From Hyalella azteca (lineage: Eukaryota; Arthropoda; Malacostraca; Amphipoda; Hyalellidae): a DNA stretch of 64,000 nucleotides. The notes under the pieces were generated by a model. The model saw only the letters and a list, made by a program, of their open reading frames with translations, was not told the DNA's origin and ran no database searches. Positions 1 through 12,339 of the stretch are shown here, piece by piece. The DNA is taken from the NCBI RefSeq assembly GCF_000764305.2, contig NW_025946648.1:1-64000 (forward strand), given 5' to 3'. Positions within the stretch are counted from its first letter, which is position 1. Each line of letters starts with the position of its first letter. Made by a program: the position numbers and the translations under genes.

Positions 1-112
1 AGCCTCTCCACATCAGCCTCTCCACATCAGCCTCTCCACATCAGCCTCCCCACATCAGCCTCCCCACATCAGCCTCCCCACATCAGCCTCCCCACATCAG
101 CCTCTCCTCAAT
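1..112. repeat. 14-bp minisatellite at the left edge
   Basis: About eight head-to-tail copies of a 14-bp unit (AGCCTCTCCACATC, with a CTCC/CCCC variant in the later copies). The array runs off the left edge, so its full length is unknown. No reading frame in or beside it looks like a gene. Confidence 0.95.
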
Positions 113-2738
113 ACTCATCTTCCTATTCACGGTCATGATACGAGCCTTCAAATGAATGCATCGCAGCAGGCAATGTTGGTCGTAAGAACTTCTTATTGCC
201 ATATAAGGAAGAGATACGCGTAGTACGTCCAGCGCAGCGAGACGCTTCAGAAGTTTCAATTGAAAAGCTACAACGACGGAACTCTTGTTCAATACGAAGC
301 CATTTAGGCCTTTAGATCGGAAAACTAACGGGGAAAAAGTTTCAAATTTCGAGCTATACGGCCATGTACAGTATAGTTCATGCGCGGATATAAACCCAGG
401 CACTGCAAACAATTTAATTGCATGTCCAGGAACAATTTGCTTAGTGCTATGTTCCGTTCCCAAGGAAAGGTTTTCCCTAATTCGCCCAACAATTTTTATA
501 GTATAATATATGATTGTTATTTTTTATTCCAGCAGGGAAGAATTGCGAATTTTCTCACCTGCCAAAATTATTGCCTCTGGAATTGAATTCGCATCATTAG
601 ATGGCTTTCGTAGTCTCAAATTTCACTCGAATCAGACAATTTCATGACCGTGTTCATGTGCAAATTAACTGAAGCATCCACAGTTCCCACAAATTTTGAA
701 ACGATTGAAATTCAAACAAATAAAATCAACCAGAAGCCTGTTGACGCACTGTAAGCTTCTCCAGACTCAGTTTTCTCTCGACGTCTAAATTAAATACAGC
801 CTATACCGAGCATGTTGTGTAAGCGGGCACACAAGACTCCTGAAATTATAAGCCGATTATAATGAAAATAAAGCTTCTTATTTCAGACCTTCTCCCCTGG
901 TAGCGTTGCAAGGCTTTCTTTAATCTCCTCCTCAGGAATTTGTCCTTAATTAACCGGACCTAATTAAGCTTATTGGTGGTTCGTCATAAGCGAGAAAGTA
1001 TGAATTGAAAATGTAACGTCAAAAATTATTAGGCTTCGTATTACAAAAAAAATTAGCCTACGCTCTGAGCTGGTGCATTTATGTACAAAAGGACCAGCAT
1101 CATTTTGTTATTTCACAATTTTTTATAATTTTATGTGAGAAAAATTTTTCTGACCCTCATAGGGTCGTGTTTCCAGGCGATCATCCTATACTGCAGGATC
1201 ATAAAGTTACCTCATAAGGTTAATTTATGTAACTGTTTCATGTAATTTTTTGCTATCACGAAACCCGAAGAGATTGTTTTCTGCGAATCATTAGAATTGT
1301 TAAACCAGAATAGATTCTCTCCGAATAAATCTTTTAGATTTGTGACGGGAAAGCCATTTCCATAAAACGTACTTGAATATCATCTCAGTTCACGCAAAAC
1401 TTATGAAATCTTCTACTTGCACATCTATCATGTTATAGACTATATATAAGAGTGTAAGTAAGTCAATCATTGATTACTTCAATACGCATTAAAATTCGCT
1501 ACGTAATACAATGCGCGAATACAGTTTCAAATCATAAGAGGATCGAAATAAAAGCTCGTTTTGAAACTTGCTGGATGAATTTATTCGTGGAGCATAGAAT
1601 ATTATCAATGCGGGCATTTGTATTGCACACTTTTTTGGCGATACATGTCGCTGTCTTTGCTGATCAAGTTCGTGAAATATATCAATTAATTACATACTTT
1701 CTATGGCAACGAGCCATAGAAAGTAACCTGGGACTCTTAAAATTGTGTTCGCATCCAAGTTAGAGAGGGTGTCTCAAGCAAAAAAAAAAAATACCTGACG
1801 CTAGCTGCCAAATAAACAAGTCATCTAAACAAACAGTCATATAGACAAAAAAAATTGAATAAGTCATAACTTTTAACTTCTAGTCTAAGTTCTGACGTCT
1901 TAATTTGTGCTGTGATTTAATTGCCTTCAATTAATGTCGTCTGACCTCATAAAAGTCTTCTTAAGCGTAACTGTAGCACGTCAGCGGGAGCAACAGCCCC
2001 GCCGGCTGCCTTCACTCTCCTTAAGTAGCGTTCTAATGAGTCCCACTACGTCATCATTAGCGCCTCCATCTGTTGTCATAACCTCGTCCACGTAGTGCCT
2101 ACAATAAACGCGTAATTAGGCTTGACAACGCATTTCATGCACGAGCTTACAGGCTCCAGGGCTCGGCTGAGATTTTGTAACAAGATTTTTCTACTTCCTC
2201 TTCTTGGCCGGGCGAAAGAAAAGTTGAAAGATATACATCCCCTTATTTATAACCGCTGTAAATTTTTGTTCTGTTCACATTATGGAGATTTTTAACCCTT
2301 AAGTGTATCGTAATAATTTTATTTCACTAATGCTCCTTTCTTCAACAACTACGGAAAAAATGTATTCAAGCGTGAAACTTTAATTCTGCGGAGGTTGTAA
2401 TGTTGTTATTTTGGCACTACTAGATTGCTCGAGGATTTGAAGAGAATTAAAAGAAGTGAGTTATCGGATGCAATGTAAAGGCACAAACTTATTCAATATA
2501 CTTCGAACGTAGAGATGGGGAGCAGTACCCTAGGAAATGAAAAAACATCAAATTGCGGAAAGCAAAGGCTCTTGCAGAGGATATCTGATCACTTCATCTC
2601 GACCATGCGAGGCCCAGAAATGGAGCAATCCTATCTAGACTGGATCTTAATACACAAAGAGCATCAGAAACTTCTTGTTTCGTTCCCATAGAGCGTTACA
2701 ATATTGGGATTTTGTCTCTGGACTCTTCTCTCACTGGG
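113..2738. other. Intergenic, no gene recognised
   Basis: AT-rich DNA with short open frames only (up to about 126 codons), none with recognisable protein similarity, plausible splice context or codon bias. A slightly more GC-rich patch at about 1980-2200 shows no conserved frame. I see no RNA gene here. Confidence 0.6.
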
Positions 2739-3020
2739 ACTTTTCTACCGCAGTCAAGTGTGGCCTGGTCCATGTCTGGTGCCTAGAAGATACCACAGTC
2801 AAGTGTGGCCTGGTCCATGTCTGGACGGACCTTCTATGGTGTCAGTACACACCGGACCAGGTACAGACCACGGATCTTCTATGGTGTCAGTTCACACCGG
2901 ACCAGGTACAGACCACGGAAGAAGATACCACAGCAGTCAAGTGTGGCCTGGTCCATGTCTGGTGCCTAGAAAATACCTCTGTCATGTGTGGCCTGGTCCA
3001 TGTCTGGTGCCAAGATACTT
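2739..3020. repeat. Minisatellite with internally inverted units
   Basis: Units of roughly 40-48 bp centred on GTGTGGCCTGGTCCATGTCT occur at about 2755, 2800, 2940 and 2985. The two middle units (about 2825-2920, core ACACCGGACCAGGTACAG) read as diverged reverse complements of the outer ones. The array is open in two frames by chance of unit length, which gives spurious ORFs of 115 and 124 codons. Confidence 0.85.
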
Positions 3021-3029
3021 AATACAATT

Positions 3030-4680
3030 TTTGCAATTTGTCGACATTTACAGATTATCTGGACTACCGATTGCATGAAATTGCGTGATGTAACCCAGAG
3101 CCGCCGATAAGAAGCCAACGTGGGATCAACAAGTCGGAAAAAATATTTCATGTAGAACTTCACGTTTGTGATACGAACTTGCGGCGATGCATTCAGTGAA
3201 TTCTACTTGCTGAAATGCGTATTTTTCTGTATTAAGGGTAGTCGAGAAGTTATGGATACCTAAGTACCAAGGAAATTTTATAAGTACACTTTTTACAAAT
3301 TTACTTCACGGAACTTGAAATCAAATTTAAACTGTAATCTCATGTCAGATGTTAAAAACTGTTCAAATTTGGATTAATGTCTTGAGTTTTTAACTAATGG
3401 ATTCACGTTCGCTTTACTTGATAGTGACCAAATTAATAAAAGTTGTTTTGAAATTTATCCATTATTTTACTGACCTGTCAATAACTCAAACCGGCATGGT
3501 TCATTCTAATTCATATCATCTAGCGCCTCAACTCTAGAGTGGCGTTTCTGGTCATAGAGTTGCCGGTCACGTGCCACGCTGGTGATGAATGACGATCAAA
3601 TTTATATATATTTTTCATGAAACAGGCAAAATTCGTTACTGATGACCGAAAAAAACTTAACGAAAAAATAAATAAAGTTATTGCTCACCGGTAGACAAAT
3701 GTTATTTCTAAGGCTCTTTCCATACTAATAAATTCTATCAAGTAAAAAATATAACATTGCATAAATGTTTTACTAGAGAATAATTTCCTATTATAAGGGA
3801 ATGTTCGATAAGTATCTTCTAATAATAATGTATGTTTTAAGAGTATTTTCAGTTTGCTTTGGTTATCGATGTCCAGAACAAAAAATACATTGAACTAGAA
3901 CCCAATGATTTGAAATCTGCATTGGAATGAATTTCAAATATGTATGAAATCTGCATTGAAATGAACATCAGCATTAAATAACACAAAGAAAATTGAAAAA
4001 CAATAATGAGCGATTGAGCAGTTTTTCTTCACATTTGCACTCCTTTCCTTATATCGGCACAAATTGTTAACGAAAAGGCGATGAAAATGAAATCTTTCTT
4101 CATGCGATATAAATTAATCGATTCTGCATGGACAAATGAGTAAAGCCAATTGATCTTCAATTTACATAAAACATATCATGAATAATAGTAGCGTGGCGTC
4201 AATATCATGTTAGTGGAGACATTAACCCAGACAGATCGGAGCAATATTTAATAAGGTGAAATTTGGGTTGGTGATAAATTAATATTCAAAACGATGAGGC
4301 AGAGAAAACTCCAGTCATAAAAAATTCCGCGAACGCCATTAGTCTTCTCTAGGATAACTTTCATGGATCAATACTTCGTATCAGTATCCTCGTAACCTTA
4401 TTCAACTTGACAGAGCAACTTTTCTTAAGGATAATAAACGAAAAAATATTTGTTAATGGTACCGTCAGTTTTATTCACATAAAATCCTATTTAATAAAGC
4501 AATTCATTGGGCTCAATTCCTGATGAACAAATTTTCTCGGTTTCTCCGTTGATTATGATGAGAATAGGGCGGAAAAGTATATTCGCCAGAAAATTAATCA
4601 TCAAACGCATATAAAGAAAGCAAACAAAGAAAATTATGATCGATTGTGAAGGCAGCGAAGTACTGAATTGTTCCCTCGGT
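3030..4680. other. Intergenic, no gene recognised
   Basis: AT-rich sequence without a convincing open reading frame, repeat array or RNA gene. Confidence 0.6.
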
Positions 4681-4683
4681 GGG

Positions 4684-4923
4684 CGGTGTGAGGTCAGGAA
4701 GCATTGTGAGGTCAGTGTGCAGTGAGAGTAATGTGAGGTCAGTGGGCAGTGAGAGTAATGTGAGGTCAGTGTGCAGTGAGAGTAATGTTAGGTCAGTGGG
4801 CAGTGAGAGTAATGTGAGGTCAGTGAGCAGTGAGAGTAATGTGAGGTCAGTGAGCAGTGAGAGTAATGTGAGGTCAGTGAGCAGTGTGAGCTATGTTAGG
4901 TCAGTGGGCAGTGAGATCAATTA
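4684..4923. repeat. 27-bp minisatellite
   Basis: Eight to nine tandem copies of a 27-bp unit (core GTGAGGTCAGTGGGCAGTG followed by AGAGTAAT). Because 27 is a multiple of three, the array reads as an open frame of a repeated nine-residue peptide (core ESNVRSVGS). I treat that as a by-product of the repeat, not a gene. Confidence 0.95.
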
Positions 4924-5290
4924 AAGTCAAAAATGGTCATCAAAGTTATATCGCTCAATGACAAATGTTCGAAAATGATTTTGATGCCAGCTTCCAAAAT
5001 AATTATTTGACATCCTGCCGCCTACTCAGCGTGAATAAGACAATCGTAATAAATTATTAATTCTAAACTTATTGTGCTAAAAAAATAAATAGAAGCATCT
5101 ATCGGCAAGGAAGGATGACATAATCTATTTACAAACATTTTCACCGTAAAATTATTACTCAGTAAGGTAGGGTCTGTTATTTCTCTAGTTTTGAAGATAC
5201 AATGTGAAATTTAGCGCTTACTTAATCTGCTGCTCCGAATACAATATTTTTTAAGACTATTCATTCTAAAATGTACGCCATTAATTTAAT

Positions 5291-5296
5291 TTTATT
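5291..5296 (-). promoter_or_regulatory. Candidate polyadenylation signal AATAAA
   Basis: AATAAA on the minus strand (TTTATT on the plus), about 83 bp beyond the stop codon of the long terminal exon at 5379. Spacing suits a short 3' UTR. Confidence 0.5.
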
Positions 5297-5378
5297 TAGA
5301 AATGAAGATTAGATTAGATTAGATTTAGAAAGGGTCCGAGAAAGTAACCAGCTCGTCGTCGGATTTTCTCTGCAGGAT

Positions 5379-8281
5379 TTAATATTCAGAAGAATATTCA
5401 GCTGGATCAACACTCCTGTAGAATTTCATGACAAGATCGGCAAGTGTGTTCACTGGCAAATCTGTTATAGGCTTCTCTAAAATTACCAGGGGAGATTGAT
5501 CGTTCATACGCCCTTCTTCTTCGACAGATTTAAAGTTTTGCGTCCTTGATTTGCTGTTTTGTGTAGAATATTTTACGTTCTGTGTTGTATGTGGCCGTCT
5601 TGGTGGCTCTGTTGGTAGCCTCCATCCCCGGACACTCGCCTGAGGATGAGCTCGGTAAGAAGCCTCGGGGTTCTCCGACAGCCCCACCACAGGAGGCTTC
5701 AGGACGGGAAGTTTGGACCAGTTGGTTGGTTTGTTACGACGGCGCTTGATGATCCTCCTCACGACGTACTTTTTCCCGGCATCGTTCCCATCAGGCAAAT
5801 CACCGAGCCACCACGCCGAAGGGTTCAATTCTTTCAATTTTTCGATGGACTGTGCCGATAATACGGATTCATTTTGAAAAATTCCTGAGCTTGATGGAAC
5901 TATTATGTTATGAACTTGTTGAATAACACTTGAATTCTTCGGAGAACTTTCTTTTCTGTGCTTCAAGCCATTATTGACTGAAGTTTTTTCTGACTTTTTA
6001 GAATGAGCAACGATTTTATTAAACTTCTCAGGCTGCTCGCCGGAACTTTGAGGGAGCATTTGGTTTTTCTGGGTAACGATGAGGTCTACAGTGAGGGCTT
6101 GTTTCTCATTGTCGTCTTGAACGCTGACCTCAGGCGGCAAATCCGTACCATTGCCTCCTAGAGATTGCTCATTTTTAATTTTATTTTCCCCATCTATGAT
6201 GATGTAGTCACCTTGGATGTGATATAATTCTTCCCTGTCATTCATAACTTGTGAAAGTGAGTCTGGGAACTTTCTGGTTCCTGTTGCAGTTACTTGACTT
6301 TTTTGCCCAGCAAAATATTCCTTCAAGTTTTCCAGCAAGTCTGGTCCTAAAGTATTGAGTACTTCTCTTGTTAAAGTTTCACTGGTTTCCCCGTGCTCGG
6401 TCAAGACTGTTGGTTTGTAGCCTTGACCGATGACTTTTGACCAGTCGCTGTCGTTGGCATGACTGACGAAAAGGACGGGGCGGTAGACGATCACGACGTG
6501 TTGAGGAGACCTCATCGACGAAACTGCTGGAGCCTGAGTCGTGGGTTCCTCAGGTGCAACCTCGGTCTGCTGCTCGACGTCGGCAATGTCAGAAATATTT
6601 TGAAACAAGATTTTTTCTGCGTGCTGGAAAACTTTACTAAAGTGCGTGATCATTGCGTTCATTGTCTCGAGGCTAGGATTTTCACCTATGATACTTGAGA
6701 TATTCTCAACCATTTCTGACACGTGTTTAGGAATTACAAAGGGAACTTCAGACTGTTGACTGAGCTTATCTGGTGCAGCCATGGAGCCCGCGTTTACATG
6801 AACTGTTACGTGTTTTTTTCCAGCGAGTGCTGGTCGTTCCTCAAAACTAGCGGGAATCCCCTCGTCCAGGTGCTGGGCTAATCTTGTTAACTTTGACTGA
6901 AGCTGCGACAAATAATCGCTCTCTTGTAGATCATCATTCAGGAAAAGATCGATTTTTCCTTCTTCCTTGTCACCATCCGAGTTTCGGATTTCTAACTCAT
7001 TTTGATTATAGACAGTTTGATCTAAAGCTGGCTCGGTATTTTCTAAGATAATTGTTGGTGACTCAGATGGCAATGATTGAGAACCGTGTTTTTCATTAGG
7101 GTGATAATAATCAAACTGTGCTGGCTGATCATTTACGGGAGGTTTATTTAGCTCTGATGCACTCGCACCCTTGAAAAGAATATCAATCGGAAGCGGTTTA
7201 ACTTGCGATGGAGACGAAGGGTCCACGTAGGAAGCACTTAAAAAATATTTTGTTGGGTGAGACTCCGAGGAAATTTCAATGACCGATTTGACTCCGTCAA
7301 CCATTTTTATTTGATTGTCGTCGCCAAATTGTATTGGAGAACCACCGGCGAGTACTTGCAGTATTTCTGGAGATTTTGCTTCACCCCACGTCGAAGGAGG
7401 AGCTCGGGCGGGAGGAAATGCAGGTTGTGGCGACAAGCCCTGTTCACTTGCTGCAGCGTCTGCATAGAAGTGAATGTCCTCAGGATAAGAATGTGTTGAG
7501 GGTTTGTTCAAGTTGTATGATTGAATTGTTTTCTGTGGAGGTGAGACGGGGCGATTGCGCTCAGTTGGCAGAGCAGATATTTCTGGACCGGCGTGTATTA
7601 GCTTTGCTCTAGACTTTATATTTATTGCAAATTCGTTTTTTGGTTTTGGATCGTAGCCTAATTCCTTTAACGCTTCAAGAGCTTCAGCAGGCAGATCTTT
7701 TAACCTTGTGTTCCCAAAATCTGATTGAAAAATTCTTTCACTCGATGGCTCTGACCTCATAGAAGGTTTTAAATTGTGCGAATCTAAATTTTCTTCTGCA
7801 GGAGATTCCAGTGAAGTTTCTTCAAGTTGTTTTCTTGTGGTACCTCTGACATACTCGTAAAAATTCTTGGAGAGGCCATCTTTTTCTTGCGAGAAATCAT
7901 CAATAGGCACCTGTCCTAGAAGATTCCACAAGCCTGAACGGAAATTAACCATACGCGCTTCATCTTGGCCTTCGGGATTCTCTGCACGTACGGAACGACT
8001 TAGTGCCTGCCGACTCTGCAACCTCATGGCGGGATCAATGAAGGGTTGCAAACTGCGGAGGTCGTAGCCGACAGCGGGTTGCAGACTGTGGGGGTCGTGG
8101 CCGACGGGGATTCGCAGACTGCGAAGTTCGGGTTGGACACGGAGATGATTGAAGCCATCGGGATGCCCTACAGGAGCGCCATCAAAGGCAGGCCTCCTGC
8201 CATGCCCCTCCGCCGCCACGCATGTCACTGCAAGATTGGTTTGGATAAGAAACTCACAGCCCAACCTGGCGTCGCTCGGGT
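5379..8281 (-). CDS. Long terminal exon of an unrecognised, probably disordered protein
   Basis: An uninterrupted minus-strand frame of more than 960 codons ends in TAA at 5379 and is by far the longest in the window. The first in-frame codon often taken as a start (8264) is TTG, not ATG. The frame stays open to a plausible 3' splice site (TATCAG, AG at 8282-8283), so I read this as the last exon of a multi-exon gene starting at 8281 in phase 2. I recognise no domain. The product is rich in Ser, Pro, Glu, Asp and Gln and looks largely disordered. Ordered-looking islands are a valine-rich stretch around residue 590 (HVVIVYRPVLFVSHAND), helical leucine-rich stretches containing LPAEALEALKELGYD, IEKLKELNPSAWWLGDLP and LPVNTLADLVMKFY, and a basic patch RRIIKRRRNK near residue 830. 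The recurring 'LP..(A)L..LKEL' motif may be a short repeated module. Upstream exons (signal peptide, true start) were not found. An AATAAA lies about 83 bp past the stop. That it codes is fairly sure; its function is unknown. Confidence 0.7.
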
Positions 8282-8299
8282 CTGATAATCCCTGAGATT

Positions 8300-9560
8300 G
8301 GCAAATCCTGTTATCGCAAAGCCTATCCCATTATCTCAAATCTCCTTCTAACAAGTCTATTTATAATAATTCCCATTGTCACCGTAGATTGAAAGACAAG
8401 AATAACTTAACCTAATTAAAGCCTACGCAGGGCCTTACAGAAGATTAGGTGAAGCTTACGAGGAGCCCGCGTGCATATGTCAAGTTGAGACAGAGTATAG
8501 CCAGATTTTAGAAAAAGTGAGGTCAATTTCAATCTCAAGTGACGCGTAAATAAAGCTTAAGTGGAGTAAGATTGAACATCGAGTGTTGATTGAGTGAAGC
8601 CAGAGTCAAGCAAAAGTGTCCCATTGCAGGGCCAAATTGAAATATGAATAAGGGCACTGTAATGCAACAGTAAATTATTAATCAAGCTTTTATAAGTGAA
8701 GTTTGATGCGAGCTAGAGTAAAGCCAAAACGTCGCAAAAGTGAAGCTGCACCGAAGCCATGGTGAAGACAGTGTGGAGCCTGACAGTAGCCAAGGTAAAA
8801 GAAAGAATGAAGCCAGTGTGTAGTGTAGGGAGAGAAAAGCTCATGTGGAACAGAATATGAAGCCGAAGTGAAATCCTATAGAGATGTAAAGAAAATGCAG
8901 GTATGGTTTGCGTATCATTAACGGGCCTTCAAACACGCAAATGAACTTTTGAAATTAAATAGTAAATAAAAAATATCAATATTAAATTAAATGATGAAAT
9001 TCATGCTACATGAGGATATTTCTAAATAGGCTTTTTTACACGCCATTTTAAATTGCTTCGGCTGTAAATCCTCTCGATTTTATAGTAAATCAGAACACAG
9101 TCAACATATAAATAAATAAATAACAGTGAGAACAAAAATATTATACGAAATACTAAGTACGTCTTTCCATTGCGCGTTATTATAAAAATAGTTGTTCACA
9201 GTTGCATAACAAAGCTAACCAAAGCACATCGATTATTATTATTTTTTTTTGCCTGAGATCAGAAGGCTGAGCTCAGGATAACTTCCTCAAAAAACAACTG
9301 TCCAATTTGCAACAACGTTCTAGCTTTGCCTTGTGGTCCGCAACTAACCGGTTTGACTTTAGCTTTTGTATCATCAATGATCGCTACCAGTTTTTTAATC
9401 CTTTCGTGTCACTTCAATTCTTTTGAAAAACACCACGACGATCCTTTAAGCTGTCAAGCGCACGGCTCTCTCACTTGCTCAAAATAAATACAATTTCGAG
9501 AAAGAATTTACATTGTTTGATCCATTTGATCTTGTCAAGCGCGACCTGAACTGATGAATA
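8300..9560. other. No gene recognised; degenerate GTGAAGCC-rich tract
   Basis: About 8550-8880 is a degraded purine-rich tract in which GTGAAGCCAGAGT-like words recur irregularly (for example GTGAAGCTG, GAAGCCATGGTGAAG, GAATGAAGCCAGTG). It may be an eroded minisatellite. The first exons of the minus-strand gene at 5.4-8.3 kb could lie here or further right, but I could not identify them. Confidence 0.4.
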
Positions 9561-9569
9561 ACGCGCGGT

Positions 9570-9692
9570 CTGCGGGAGCTGCCACGGCTGTGAGAGCTGT
9601 GGCAGTTATGACTGCATGCCACGGCTGTGAGAGCTGCCGCAGTTATGACTGCACGCCACGGCTGTGAGAGCTGTGGCAGTTATATGACTGCC
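9570..9692. repeat. Short ~37-bp tandem repeat
   Basis: Three copies of a unit with core GCCACGGCTGTGAGAGCTG followed by a GCAGTTATGACTGCA-like half, itself partly palindromic (CAGTTATGACTG). It is more GC-rich than its surroundings. Confidence 0.8.
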
Positions 9693-9699
9693 CGGCGAT

Positions 9700-11040
9700 G
9701 ATGACCGCTGCAACTGCGCCTACGCGCGAGGGCTGTTTTTACTACACATAAGCTCTTTAGACTTATTTATAACGCTTAAAATAATAGTTAGTAAATCATC
9801 AATAATTATATAAAACCTTTTTCGTTTGGGGTCCTAGAACGAACAATTACGCCGCTTCACAGCATATGCAAGCATGATTATTTTAAAACCAAGCATAGCA
9901 AACAAAAGAATTTCTTTGAATCTTTCTTTTAAGTTCTTTGCTCTAGGAGCAAGGGCTAAAGTTCCGTACGAAGCCATGAATATATTACAGAGACGGTGTT
10001 TCTATCACAATGCCCAGCAAGTAAACTTTTCGTAAGCTGATATCAGAGAAGTTCATAACATAGAACGCGCTCTGCCTCTGCGTCCACATGCTGCCACCGG
10101 CCACGCTTTTGAATAACGCGAGAATTGCATGGCATTTGAGCCAGGCGTCTCATTTCTTTGTTGGGCTTAAATGGAAAAAAATCCAAACCAAAAGTTTGTT
10201 TGAGAACTTCAGAAAAACTTAGTGAAATATTACACTGCGTTTTCCGTGGAGTTTCTCTAAAGCTTCTCTGAAACTCGTTTCAAAAAAATTGTTCAAAGTC
10301 TGCAAAAATCGCATTAGGTGCGAATATGAGCAGGGGCAATAGAATGCTTTGATCCTAATATAAGAGAGCAAAAAGTATGTACTTTGCATCACAGTCTGAT
10401 TCTAAGAGACGATGGGGGGTTTGGAGCGCAATCAAGGCTTTCGAATGGCCGTTTGAAGCGCAGCAATTGTTGGCAGTACACCGCCGACCAGCCACGCTCG
10501 GCACGCTGATGCCTTCGTCTGGGCCGTAATTGCCATGGGCTGCGCCACGGCTCCAGGAAATGCAGCGGGCAGACCAACCATGTTGCCGAGCCTTGCTCCA
10601 CGGCAACGCGTTTGATGACGTTCATCACTAAGTTCTTCAGAAGAGATGTGATGTTATGAGTTGGCAATGCTTTGAAGATGAAATGGAAATGATTAAGACG
10701 GGACGAATTTGAGAGATAATTTGACGAATGATAGGTTATATTTGAACTCTAGATCAAAAGAAATTTTTAGTCAAACAGGAAGTAAGGAAGAACAGAACGG
10801 TTCAATTGAAATATAACTTGAAATTCTGACATAACAATGCAAGGAGTGAAATTTGTGCATAAAATTATGCGTGTGTTTAACTAAATAACGGCATTGTTGA
10901 CGGAATTGTTTCTGTGTCGTTCTTAGATTCTTCGAGTGATTAATTCATGATTTGTCAGTGAAATTTGCGTCAATAATAAAGAGATCTTTTAAATTTGTTA
11001 CTGTGTTAATCTTCCACAACGCGATTATCATACAGAGTTA
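9700..11040. other. No gene assigned; GC-rich block at about 10430-10620
   Basis: Mostly AT-rich with no clear gene. The block at 10430-10620 is distinctly GC-rich, and several minus-strand frames stay open across it (up to 92 codons). One minus frame reads as a hydrophobic alanine-rich peptide. It could be an exon of a minus-strand gene or an old insertion; I cannot choose a frame or splice sites. Confidence 0.35.
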
Positions 11041-11042
11041 TT

Positions 11043-11723
11043 CTAAATGATGAACCCAATTTATTCAATTCGTATTTACTAAATTATGAATTTGAAATAA
11101 ATAACTTATTCATCAAAGGAAAGACAAAGGAGTCAAAGCCTTTTTTATAAATGTTCAATATGTCTCCCTTGTGCTGTACGGCAAACATCTAAACGGTAGC
11201 CAAACTCGTCCCACACACGAGAAAACACATCTTCTGTTACTGAGTGCACCGTAGCAGTAATACGGTTCTTCAGATCAATCAGATCAACGTTTTCGCAGAA
11301 CATTTCGTACAGTTGGTTGGGGTATGCCAAGTTCTCTACTAGCTCTATATTGGTTGACTTCTGTGGACTATGAACAAGCTTTCTTCAATTCTTCCTCGGA
11401 TCACGCGGTCGGCTTGAGCTTTTTCCTTTACACACTCTTTCACTTTGTTTAAATTTCGTAAACCAACGTTAATGCTATTTTTTGTCAGTGGTTCAATACC
11501 GAATTTGAGACGAAATGCCCGCTGCACTATAACTTGCGACTCACTTTATGCAGACCAAAGAACGCTGAAAAGCTTATGTAACTACCGCTACCTATGCCGT
11601 CGCCCAATTTCGCGTTTGAATAGGTTAAAGAATGAAATTTTCTCTTCCCATTGGCGTATAAATTATTTATTTTTAATTGATAGTCGAATACATACGAATT
11701 TATTAAATTGGGTTCATCATTCA
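11043..11723 (-). mobile_element. Mariner-like (DUF4817-type) transposon derivative with ~35-bp TIRs
   Basis: Inverted repeats bound the element: AAATGATGAACCCAATTTA at about 11045 and its complement at about 11705-11723, with similarity over roughly 35 bp. Between them the minus strand holds two pieces of a transposase-like protein of the kind common in arthropod genomes. An N-terminal helix-turn-helix part (11345-11527, starting QRAFRLKFGIEPLTKNSI) is followed by the extreme C-terminus (11145-11330, with DLKNRITATVHSVTEDVF, RVWDEFGYRLDVCR and ending HIEHL). The DDE catalytic core normally between them is absent, so this is an internally deleted, non-autonomous copy of about 680 bp. The family assignment is from remembered motif similarity. 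Confidence 0.75.
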
Positions 11724-12107
11724 GATTATCCCTGCATTAAATAATATTATATTGCATAATATAAAATTTTTGATCATGTTATGATATTTTATTCCAATAT
11801 CACATGTTAATCCTTTCTATTAACGACTCTTTTTTTGAAATTTCCAGGCGGTTATCATTGAACTTTTTTACTTCGTGAAAGCAAAGTCAAAAATACCCTT
11901 TGATCACTCAATTGATTCAACGAAAATATTGGAAAATTAATTAAATCAGTGAAAAAGTTCCTCACTAAAGTTTTACCTTCAAAATTACCAGCGGGGTTCA
12001 AATATTTATAATATCCTCTAAATATATCTTTTAAATTGTGGCTTCAGTCCGCAAAAGCTTAAGATCAAGCTTTGAGAACCAGTGGACTGAACGCAAAATT
12101 CCTCCGT

Positions 12108-12335
12108 AGTGTCCCAACATGCCACTAGTGACCCTACACGCCACTAGAGACCTCAAATGTCACTAGTGTCCCCACATGCCACTAGTGTCCCCACATGCCA
12201 CTATAGTGTCCCACATGCCACTAGTGTCCCCACATGCCACTAGTGTCCCCACATGCCACTAGTGTCCGCACATGCCACTAGTGTCCCCACATGCCACTAA
12301 TTACCTCACATCCCGCTAGTGGTCCGCATGCCACC
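12108..12335. repeat. 19-bp minisatellite
   Basis: Roughly eleven copies of a 19-bp unit (GCCACTAGTGTCCCCACAT) with point variants and one small internal insertion near 12200. The outer copies are more diverged than the central ones, as usual for slippage or unequal exchange. Confidence 0.95.
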
Positions 12336-12339
12336 GAGA

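Noticed and set aside
1..120. CRISPR-like array
   Set aside because: Units are contiguous with no unique spacers, and the genome is eukaryotic; it is a simple minisatellite.
2675..3078. Two overlapping plus-strand ORFs (115 and 124 codons) with a repeated VKCGLVHVW-type peptide
   Set aside because: They are the minisatellite read in two frames; no splice context or non-repeat coding sequence surrounds them.
4679..4924. ORF with a repeated ESNVRSVGS peptide
   Set aside because: Open only because the minisatellite period is 27 bp; no gene signals on either side.
8264..8264. Start codon for the 961-codon ORF at 8264
   Set aside because: The codon is TTG and the frame continues upstream to a splice acceptor at 8282, so an internal exon border is more likely than a start.
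10355..10667. Minus-strand coding exon in the GC-rich block
   Set aside because: Three frames are open and none shows recognised motifs or decisive splice sites; kept only as an unassigned block.
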